DNA from: a candidate division BRC1 bacterium HGW-BRC1-1
GTDB lineage: Bacteria > Sumerlaeota > Sumerlaeia > Sumerlaeales > Sumerlaeaceae
Length of the DNA stretch: 64,000 nt
Assembly (NCBI GenBank): GCA_002842095.1
Contig: PHCB01000010.1
Span: forward strand, 46,506-110,505
Reading direction: 5' to 3'
Below the pieces are notes generated by a model. That model was not told the DNA's origin. It saw only the letters and a list, made by a program, of their open reading frames with translations, and ran no database searches. The position numbers and the translations under genes are program-made. The number at the start of each line of letters is the position of its first letter. Position 1 is the stretch's first letter. Shown piece by piece: positions 1-9,975 of the stretch.

Positions 1-145
1 CCGGCGTAATGGCCCAGCGCCGCAGAAATCCATTTAATTTGGCGCGCTCGCCCTCATCAAATTCAGCCATCAAACCCTGCGCTGCGCACCCGTCAAAAAA
101 CTGCGCCATGCGTTCATCGGCATCCTGCGGTCTAACGTCGGTCAT
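1..145 (-). CDS. Hypothetical protein, N-terminal fragment
   Basis: The ATG at 145 is preceded by a good ribosome-binding site (GGAGGA, about 6 bases upstream on the minus strand). It opens a frame that runs off the left edge. The 48 visible residues begin MTDVRPQDADERMAQFF and are acidic and soluble-looking, with no membrane segment or recognisable motif. It lies 52 bp after the metal-importer permease on the same strand, so it may be the last gene of that operon. I do not recognise it. A Fur/Zur regulator would suit this place, but the visible residues do not fit one. Confidence 0.6.
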   Translation of the reverse strand, partial: MTDVRPQDADERMAQFFDGCAAQGLMAEFDEGERAKLNGFLRRWAITP

Positions 146-197
146 CGGAAATCCTCCGTGAATTAATGCACCTCAAATTCGCGTTTCAACGTCCCCA

Positions 198-998
198 TCA
201 AGAGACTCCGCGCCCCACCTCGCGCTGCCGGGCCACTACCAGCGCCACACCGTAAACCACCGTGGACACAATCACGATGCACGCCCCCACGGGCAGGTCG
301 GCCAGGTACGCAATCCAGAAACCGCCCAGCGTGGAGATCAACCCGAACACGCACGACAGCACCCGCACCGCCCGCATGGAACCGCCCACTTCGTAGGCCG
401 CCGCCGCAGGATTGGCCAACAAACTATAGATCATCAACCCGCCCACGATGTTCAGATTGATGGCCACAATCAGAGACGCCAGCAGCAGGAACGCCGTGGT
501 GAGCGCGCTCACCCGAACCCCCGCCGCGCGGGCCAGCGGTCGGCTGAAAATCAGCGCATCTAGGGAACGATGCCAACGCGCCACAAACGCCACCAGCACC
601 ACTCCCAGCACCGCCATCAGCATCACATCCACCGGACGCACAAACAGCAGACTCCCCCACAGCAGGCTCAACAGAGGCGTCATATCACCCCGGTGCATTC
701 CCATTCCGAGGAAAGCCAGGCCCATCATCAGCGACAACAAAATGCCCGTGCTGATGCCGAGGTCAGCCCGGGGCCGCGCCGATGCATGCCACGCCAGCGC
801 GCCGCCCGACGCCAGACTCATCGCCACCGCAACCGGCAGCATGGGCCAGCCCGCCACCGCCGCCAGCACACCCCCCGCCATGGCCGAGTGGGCGATACCC
901 ACGCCGAGAAACGGCATCCGCAACCCCACCACATAAACCCCCAACAGCCCCGTGGAGAGGCCGCCGATAATCGCCGCAAGCTGCCACCAGAGCATCAT
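198..998 (-). CDS. Metal ABC transporter permease (ZnuB/TroC, ABC-3 family)
   Basis: This is the integral membrane subunit of a zinc- or manganese-type ABC importer. Its roughly 266 residues form a series of hydrophobic segments from about residue 5 to 255. They include the family-typical early stretch MPFLGVGIAHSAMAGG and the later NLNIVGGLMIYSLLANPAAAA, which matches the conserved ABC-3 segment. I chose the ATG at 998 rather than the upstream start at 1037 because it gives an ATGA overlap with the stop of the ATPase gene and has a GAGGTGG ribosome-binding site. It is the third gene of a binding protein-ATPase-permease operon. The metal (Zn or Mn) cannot be decided from this subunit. Confidence 0.9.
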   Translation of the reverse strand: MMLWWQLAAIIGGLSTGLLGVYVVGLRMPFLGVGIAHSAMAGGVLAAVAGWPMLPVAVAMSLASGGALAWHASARPRADLGISTGILLSLMMGLAFLGMGMHRGDMTPLLSLLWGSLLFVRPVDVMLMAVLGVVLVAFVARWHRSLDALIFSRPLARAAGVRVSALTTAFLLLASLIVAINLNIVGGLMIYSLLANPAAAAYEVGGSMRAVRVLSCVFGLISTLGGFWIAYLADLPVGACIVIVSTVVYGVALVVARQREVGRGVS

Positions 999-1831
999 GG
1001 CGCCACCTCGCTCCGAGCCGGTCCTGCGCCCAAACAATACGTCCGCCCGTGGCGGCGTTCCACCTCAACCCTGCAGCCGTACAACTCGCCCAACCGCTCA
1101 GCCGTGAAGGCCTCCGACGCGCGCCCGTCGAACAAAACTCGTCCGCACTTCAGTAGCACCACGCGATCAAATCCCGCCGGCACCTGATGCACCACATGCG
1201 TCGCCAGCATGATGGTGACCCCGGCGACCGCTGCCGACCCCAACTCCTCCAGCATGGCCACGAGTCGCTCTTGCCAGTCGAGATCCAGCCCCGTGGCGGG
1301 TTCATCCAGCAAAATGAGACCGGGGCGCCGCGCCACCGCCATGGCCAGTTGCACCTTCTGCTGCTCGCCCCCCGAAAGCCCCCGATAAGGCCGCCGCGCA
1401 AACGCCGCAATTCCCATGCGCTCCAGCGCATCATCGATGCGTTCGCGCACCTCAGCCTGGTTGCGCCTCACCGCCGCCGGCATCGCCATCCCCACCACGT
1501 CGGCCACCGTTGCCGGCACGAGGGGGTTGTGCTCCAGCCGCTGAAAAACCGTGGCGATGCGATCGCGCAACGCAGCGCGCCGGGCGGCCCCCGCCGACCA
1601 GACATCCTCTCCATCCAGCATCACGCGCCCGGTCGACGGGCGCAGCATAGCATTGAAAAGCGCCAGCAGGGTCGATTTCCCCGCTCCGTTGGGCCCCAAC
1701 AACGCCACCCGTTCTCCCGGTGCCACCTGCAGCGAAAGTTCGCTCAGAAGCATCGCACGGCCCACTGCCACCGTCACGCCTTCCGCGCCCAAGCCGAGCG
1801 GTTGCGCTCGTTCGCCCTCGCCCGTGATCAA
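995..1831 (-). CDS. Metal ABC transporter ATP-binding protein (ZnuC-like)
   Basis: This is the cytoplasmic ATPase that powers the adjoining ABC-3 permease. The 278 residues show Walker A GPNGAGKST (about residue 47), a Q-loop in VFQRLEHNPL, the signature LSGGEQQKVQLAMA, Walker B LILLDEP followed by the D-loop, and the switch His in LATHVVH. The start overlaps the end of the binding-protein gene by four bases (ATGA), and its stop overlaps the permease start in the same way. All three subunits are therefore probably translationally coupled. The first ~18 residues (MITGEGERAQ...) are not part of the conserved domain. Confidence 0.95.
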   Translation of the reverse strand: MITGEGERAQPLGLGAEGVTVAVGRAMLLSELSLQVAPGERVALLGPNGAGKSTLLALFNAMLRPSTGRVMLDGEDVWSAGAARRAALRDRIATVFQRLEHNPLVPATVADVVGMAMPAAVRRNQAEVRERIDDALERMGIAAFARRPYRGLSGGEQQKVQLAMAVARRPGLILLDEPATGLDLDWQERLVAMLEELGSAAVAGVTIMLATHVVHQVPAGFDRVVLLKCGRVLFDGRASEAFTAERLGELYGCRVEVERRHGRTYCLGAGPARSEVAP

Positions 1832-2721
1832 AGTTTTGCGGCGGCCGCAGCGGTCACCAGAGCGTCCGCGTTGTTCTTCACCAGCGTATCAAAATTCGGC
1901 TCCTTGGCGGTGAGATGGGGGAAATTCCCGAACACGACCACCGGCACCCCCACGGCGCGCGCCACCGCATCGGCCGACTGACGTCCCTCCTGCAAGTTAC
2001 CCACGACGAGCACCACCTTTGCCTCGCGGGCGCGGAGAATCACGCTTTCCATGGCCGATGGCGATTGCATGTCGCTCCCCGAAAAGACCACCGCGGGGCG
2101 CAATCCCAACCACTCGGCAAACTCTTTCTGATGTCCCGCAACCGCGACCGGTTTGCCCGACAGTCCGGCATCTTTCACGCGCATGCGGAGGTCGTCACCC
2201 AGCGCTTTCATGCGCGCAGCAACACGATCCACACCCTCGCGCGCGCTCTCGCTGGTAATGACATCATTCTCCGCCAGGGCCGATGCAACCTCGCGCGACA
2301 CCGCGAGATATTGGTCGGGCACACACATCCCCCCGGGCCCCGTCAACACCACCGGCGAAGGCGATTTGTCCGCGCCGGACGTGCCGCGAAGGCGGTCCGC
2401 AAAAGCCGATTGGAAATCGAAGAGAAATACCATCGCGGCCTCGCTCAACTCTCGGGCCGCAGAGGGAGCCATGTCGAAATGTCCCGGACATGATCCCGGC
2501 GGACAGAGCCGCGTGATGGCCAGCATGCCGTCCGGCGTGAGGTCGCGCAGCACACACTCCAACCACGAAGTGGTAACCGCCACCCGCACCGGAGAAGCCG
2601 GCGTGCGAGGGTCTGATTTGCCCGGTGTCGCGGGCAGTAGCGCCGCACCCACCACCGCCGCCGCCACCAGTAAAAAAACCATAACGGTGACGAACCTTAC
2701 CGCAGGTCGAAATTTTGGCAT
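1828..2721 (-). CDS. Metal ABC transporter substrate-binding protein (TroA/ZnuA superfamily, CPGHFD variant)
   Basis: This is the extracytoplasmic metal-binding protein of the operon, 297 residues. It has an N-terminal hydrophobic segment (about residues 10-30) with no lipobox cysteine, so it is either secreted by signal peptide or membrane-anchored. The fold is cluster A-I. Instead of the usual DPH ligand segment it has CPPGSCPGHFDMAPS, where His and Asp are kept next to a Cys. Further candidate ligands are the His in AVAGHQKEFAEWLG and the late Asp/Glu region. The Cys-containing site suggests Zn rather than Mn, but this is inference. A GGGAAG ribosome-binding site precedes the ATG. The gene heads the operon, and a palindromic operator-like site lies 54-80 bp upstream. 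Confidence 0.85.
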   Translation of the reverse strand: MPKFRPAVRFVTVMVFLLVAAAVVGAALLPATPGKSDPRTPASPVRVAVTTSWLECVLRDLTPDGMLAITRLCPPGSCPGHFDMAPSAARELSEAAMVFLFDFQSAFADRLRGTSGADKSPSPVVLTGPGGMCVPDQYLAVSREVASALAENDVITSESAREGVDRVAARMKALGDDLRMRVKDAGLSGKPVAVAGHQKEFAEWLGLRPAVVFSGSDMQSPSAMESVILRAREAKVVLVVGNLQEGRQSADAVARAVGVPVVVFGNFPHLTAKEPNFDTLVKNNADALVTAAAAAKL

Positions 2722-2774
2722 GAGAAAATCTTCCCTTCACAACTTAACTAAAAACCGCGTGGACGACACCGCTC

Positions 2775-2801
2775 TTCACACGATTTTGCATATTGTGTGA
2801 A
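2775..2801. promoter_or_regulatory. Operator-like palindrome between importer operon and metal-exporting ATPase
   Basis: Two 10-bp arms, TTCACACGAT and ATTGTGTGAA, are inverted copies with one mismatch and are separated by 7 bp (TTTGCAT). The site lies 54 bp upstream of the substrate-binding protein start (minus strand) and about 170 bp upstream of the exporter start (plus strand). A dyad of this size between divergent metal import and export genes is the pattern expected for a Fur/Zur, MntR or ArsR/SmtB-type regulator. No such regulator is visible in the window, so the partner is unknown. Confidence 0.5.
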
Positions 2802-2853
2802 CGCCTATGCGAGGCTGTAAAGCCCGAAATTGCTTTTCTCGGGAACGACTTAC

Positions 2854-2883
2854 GACGACCGGCGAGGGCACCGGTCCCACATT
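2854..2883 (+). repeat. GACCGGCG...CGCCGGTC palindrome, copy 1
   Basis: The core at 2857-2876 reads GACCGGCGAGGGCACCGGTC, an 8-bp stem (one G-T-type mismatch) with a short AGGG loop, followed by CCACAT. Two near-identical copies lie at 60544-60563 and 60694-60713, and the match extends about 15 bp upstream (GAACGACTTACGAC here, AACGTCTTGCTGC there). This is a REP-like dispersed palindrome. It sits in the divergent metal regulatory region, between the operator-like dyad and the exporter start. Confidence 0.75.
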
Positions 2884-2970
2884 AAATGCACAACGTTTAA
2901 GAAATTTGACCCTTCCACCCCCTCCATCCGCACTTGCGCTCATCGTTTGCCTTTGCGACACTTTGCTCCC

Positions 2971-5385
2971 ATGGATAATGAAGCTTCCAGCAACTCGCCC
3001 GAACGCGACGACCTTAATGCCAGCGCTGCTGCCGAGGCCATTGCCAACAAAGATGGCGTGGTAGCAGCACATATCGATCCCGCCACCGAAAGCGTCTCCC
3101 TCGATTACGACCCAAGCAAGGTTTCCGAACCGGAACTGAAACTCATCGCCGCACGTATGGCCCCCACGGTTCGCCATCGCTATGACAAGTGCACCCTGCG
3201 CCTTTCGGGCCGCGCCTGCGAGGCGTGCGCCATGCGGTTCGAGCGCAAAGCCCGTCGCATCAAGGGGGTCCGACGCGCCACCGCTTCCTTCCAGGGTGGC
3301 GTGATGAGCATCACCTACGACCCTGAGGTCATACCCACCGAACACCTGATGAGCACCGTGGCCGCCACCGGCGCACCGGTTCGCTCCTTCACCCCGCCCC
3401 ACAGCACCGCGCCCTCCATGGCCGTGACACCCCCCACGCGCATGGAAGCCCTGCACGATTTCCTGCACAAGGACACCACCGAAATGGCCTTCATGATCAC
3501 GACCTTCGTGGCCATGATAGCCGGGTGGATCAGCGAGAACACAAGCTTTATGCCGGGCTGGCACTCTGCTATTTATGCCGTCGCCTACATCGCGGGCGGC
3601 TTCCACGGAGTGCAGGCGGGGCTGCGCTCGCTGCGGCAGTACACCATCGACATCGACCTGCTGATGGTTCTTGCGGCCCTGGGTGCGGCCTACATCGATC
3701 GCCCCTTCGAGGGCGCCATGCTGCTCTTCCTCTTCAGCCTGTCGCACGTGCTGCAAAGTTACGCCATGGACCGCACCCGCCGCGCCATCGAGTCGCTCAT
3801 GGACCTGCGCCCCAAAACCGCCAACCTCATGGTCGGCAGCGACATCGAGACGGTCCCCATCGAGCAGCTGCAAATGGGCGACGTGGTGGTTGTGAAACCC
3901 GGCGAAAGCGTGCCCATGGACGGCATCGTTCGCGCAGGCGAAAGCAGCGTGAATCAAGCGTCCATCACCGGCGAATCCATGCCCGTGGACAAGGAACGCG
4001 GCAGCGCCGTCTTCGCGGGCACCATCAACCAACTCGGTGCGCTGGAAGTGAAGGTCACGCGCCTTGCGCAAGACTCCACGCTGGCGAAACTCATCCAGAT
4101 GGTGGAGGAAGCCCAAAGCCAGAAGGCTGGCACCCAGTGCTTCCTCGACCGCGCCGAGCAATGGTACGCCGGCGGTGTGCTCATTTTCACAGCGGGATTG
4201 ATTCTGGTCCCATGGCTTGTGCTGAACCAGGCCTTTGCCGCCGTGTTTTATCGGGCGGTCACCGTGATGGTTGTCGCTTCCCCCTGCGCGCTCATCATTT
4301 CCACGCCCGCCAGTTATCTCTCCGCCATAGGCGGCGCGGCGCGGCGCGGCGTGCTTTTCAAGGGCGGCGCGCACCTGGAAACCACCGCCGCCGTGAAGAT
4401 TGTCGCCTTCGACAAAACCGGCACACTGACCATTGGGCGTCCCAGCGTGACCGACGTGATCGCCATGAGCGACGACCCCTTCCAGGGTGCCGCTGAGGCC
4501 GAGCGGGAACTGCTGACCCTCGCCGCATCGGTCGAAGCGAAGTCGGAGCACATAATTGGTGAAGCCATTGTGAACGAGGCCGTTTCGCGCGGCGTGTCGC
4601 TGCTGCCCGTTACCTCGTTCCAAAGCACCATGGGCAAAGGCGCCCGCGCCATGGTGGGCGATCAGGATATCGCGCTTGGCAGCTACCGTTATTTCCAGGA
4701 GTTCGACTGCGACTACTGCGATACTGCGGAGGTTCAAATCACGCGGTTGCAGGAGGAGGGAAAAACCTCCATCCTCGTGGCCCACATGCTGCCCTCGGGC
4801 AAGGCCAGGGTGATCGGCGTGATTGCCATGGCCGACCAGATGCGCCCCGAAGCGCCGGCCGTTGTGGCCGCGCTGAAACGCGCCGGCGTGAAAAAAGTTG
4901 TCATGCTGACCGGTGACAGCGACCGCGTAGCTCAAGCCATAGGCAGGGCAGCGGGCGTGGATATGGTGCATGCCGATCTGCTGCCCGAGGACAAGGTAAA
5001 GATCATCCGGGAGCTACACGAAGAAGGTCTCGTGGCCATGGTGGGCGATGGTGTGAACGACGCCCCGGCCCTCGCCTCCGCCACTCTGGGCATAGCGATG
5101 GGAGCCGCCGGCACCGACGTGGCCATGGAAACCGCCGACGTGGTTCTCATGTCCAGCGACCTGACGAAGATTCCTTATGCCATCGAGCTGGGCCGACGAG
5201 CGCGCACCGTGGTCTGGCAGAACCTCGGGTTTTCTGCGGCTGTGATCGCCGTGCTGATGGTAGCAGCCCTCGGCTTCCAACTTCCCCTGACCCTCGGCGT
5301 CATCGGCCACGAAGGCAGCACTGTACTGGTGGTACTCAACGGCCTGCGCCTACTGATTTATAACAGCCCCCGCACAGCGGGGTAA
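2971..5385 (+). CDS. P1B-4-type heavy-metal exporting ATPase (Co/Zn/Fe class) with N-terminal HMA domain
   Basis: The 804-residue protein pumps a transition metal out of the cytoplasm. Residues 70-130 form an HMA-type domain with C83xxC86 (GRACEACA). The motifs that follow are TGES (333-336), membrane motif SPC (437-439), phosphorylation site DKTGTLT (D481), GDGVND (about 692-697) and the last-helix motif HEGST (780-784). SPC plus HEG-T is the signature of the P1B-4 group rather than CPC Zn/Cd or Cu pumps. There are about six membrane helices. The usual HP dipeptide is SEHI (525-528), an oddity, and the nucleotide domain carries an extra C580xxC583. The ATG at 2971 was chosen because the upstream frame is junk overlapping a REP palindrome. 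It is divergent from a metal importer operon. Confidence 0.9.
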   Translation: MDNEASSNSPERDDLNASAAAEAIANKDGVVAAHIDPATESVSLDYDPSKVSEPELKLIAARMAPTVRHRYDKCTLRLSGRACEACAMRFERKARRIKGVRRATASFQGGVMSITYDPEVIPTEHLMSTVAATGAPVRSFTPPHSTAPSMAVTPPTRMEALHDFLHKDTTEMAFMITTFVAMIAGWISENTSFMPGWHSAIYAVAYIAGGFHGVQAGLRSLRQYTIDIDLLMVLAALGAAYIDRPFEGAMLLFLFSLSHVLQSYAMDRTRRAIESLMDLRPKTANLMVGSDIETVPIEQLQMGDVVVVKPGESVPMDGIVRAGESSVNQASITGESMPVDKERGSAVFAGTINQLGALEVKVTRLAQDSTLAKLIQMVEEAQSQKAGTQCFLDRAEQWYAGGVLIFTAGLILVPWLVLNQAFAAVFYRAVTVMVVASPCALIISTPASYLSAIGGAARRGVLFKGGAHLETTAAVKIVAFDKTGTLTIGRPSVTDVIAMSDDPFQGAAEAERELLTLAASVEAKSEHIIGEAIVNEAVSRGVSLLPVTSFQSTMGKGARAMVGDQDIALGSYRYFQEFDCDYCDTAEVQITRLQEEGKTSILVAHMLPSGKARVIGVIAMADQMRPEAPAVVAALKRAGVKKVVMLTGDSDRVAQAIGRAAGVDMVHADLLPEDKVKIIRELHEEGLVAMVGDGVNDAPALASATLGIAMGAAGTDVAMETADVVLMSSDLTKIPYAIELGRRARTVVWQNLGFSAAVIAVLMVAALGFQLPLTLGVIGHEGSTVLVVLNGLRLLIYNSPRTAG

Positions 5386-5388
5386 AAG

Positions 5389-5499
5389 ATGGGAATTATG
5401 GGAGTAATGGGAAGAATGTGAGATAGGGCAACCGCCCCGCCTGACCAGGCCACACCAACCCCATTTTTCACATTCCTCCCATTACTCACATTCCTCCCA

Positions 5500-5503
<4 letters not shown>
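5389..5503. repeat. Facing arms of 9-bp ATGGGA-NNN repeats (convergent intergenic)
   Basis: The left arm has units starting at 5389, 5398, 5407 and 5416 (ATGGGAATT, ATGGGAGTA, ATGGGAAGA, ATGTGAGAT). The right arm is the reverse complement, with units at 5459, 5468, 5477, 5486 and 5495, all in exact 9-bp register. Fixed hexamers alternate with variable triplets. The arms could fold into a long imperfect hairpin around a 34-bp GC-rich loop. It lies between convergent genes (metal ATPase ending 5385, RND pump ending 5500), and the last unit overlaps the RND stop codon. It may serve as a bidirectional terminator. Confidence 0.75.
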
Positions 5504-8798
<3,295 letters not shown>

Positions 8799-8802
<4 letters not shown>

Positions 8803-9902
8803 TGCACGCTCACGGCGCGGCCATCCACCAGATCAATCCCGCCCCCGACGGCCACCGCCTCGCCCTCCTCCAGCCCTGCAAGGATGCTGGCCTTGTCGCC
8901 TTCTTTCGGTCCGGTAGTTTCAGCCACAGACAACGACTGTGCCGTGCGCACAATACGCAACCAGGCCCGGCCATCCTTCAAAACGAAGACAGACTCGATT
9001 TGCCCCACCCGCCGCACAGCCTTCTCGGGCACCTCGGTTTTCACAACGGATCCGGCGGGAATGTAAGCCCGCCCGAATTGACCGCTCAACACGCCGCTCG
9101 TGGGCGGCAGGTCAAACTTCACGAGGAACGTCCGGCTCATGGGATCAGCCACGGGGGTAATCTCCGCCAGAGTGCCATTCATTTTCTTCTGGGCCGCATC
9201 CACAGTCACCATTACTTCGGTTCCCATGGTCAGGTTGCCACTCCAGCTTTCGGGGATATACGTCTCCAGGCGCAGGGCGGTGTCATCTTCCATTTCCAGA
9301 AGCGGTTTGCCCGGGGCCACCACCTCGCCGTTTTCCACCAGACGCTCCCGCACAACCCCATCCATCGGTGCGCGCACCTCGCGGTATCCCACGGCGGTTT
9401 CGGCCTGCACCGTGGCCGCCTTTGCCCCCTCCAGTCGCGCCTTCGACTGATCGAAAGCCTCGCGCGAAACACTACGCGAAACGAGCAACTGCTCCGTGCG
9501 CATAAAGTCTTGTTGCGCGAGATTCAACTCCGCCCGCGCCGCCGCCAGTGACGCCTCGGCCTCCGGCGACGAAATCTCCGCCACCACATCGCCCTTCTTC
9601 ACCCTCTGTCCCGCCTCGACAGCCGTGCGCGAAACGATGCCGTTGATCTGAGCGGAAACCAACGCCCGTCGCACCGCAGCCACCGTGCCCCCCATGGGCT
9701 CCAGTCGAGGGTAGCTGGCACGCGTGACCGTGGCAGACGTCACAGAAACAGGAGGAAGTTTCGCCACGCTTTCCGGCACCCCACCGGACGCAGTTTCCGA
9801 AGCCCCCTTATGGCAACCAGCCGTAACCACTCCCAAACCCACACACAACGCAGCCCCAAAAACCATGCCCGCATTTCGCCGAAGCAATACCAATGAGTTC
9901 AT
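8799..9902 (-). CDS. RND efflux periplasmic adaptor (membrane-fusion lipoprotein)
   Basis: This 367-residue HlyD/AcrA-type adaptor bridges the inner-membrane pump to an outer-membrane channel. It begins with a signal peptide ending in the lipobox VVTAGC (about residues 25-30), so it is probably lipid-anchored. A biotinyl-lipoyl-like half-motif follows ([18 protein letters not shown], about 82-100), then a short alpha-helical hairpin (about 110-165), the second lipoyl half ([16 protein letters not shown]), the beta-barrel, and the C-terminal membrane-proximal domain. It is co-transcribed with the pump through a four-base overlap. The annotation is secure for family, not for substrate. Confidence 0.92.
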
Positions 9903-9975
9903 AGCATCCGCTCATCCCCTCACAACATCCCGAAAGCAAGCCGTTTTGGCTTCTGCTTTTCTTTGCGCAAAAGAT

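Noticed and set aside
1..145. Possible Fur/Zur regulator downstream of the metal importer
   Set aside because: The visible 48 residues end ...RRWAITP and the next codon begins with G, so a TPQR-type Fur segment is impossible, and no other Fur feature is seen.
2830..2970. Longer N-terminus of the P1B-4 ATPase
   Set aside because: The frame extends to 2830, but it crosses the REP palindrome, encodes no conserved sequence, and precedes the proper ATG without need.
9903..9975. Rho-independent terminator of the secretin gene
   Set aside because: AAGC...GGCTT stem is bulged and not followed by a T-run on the minus strand.
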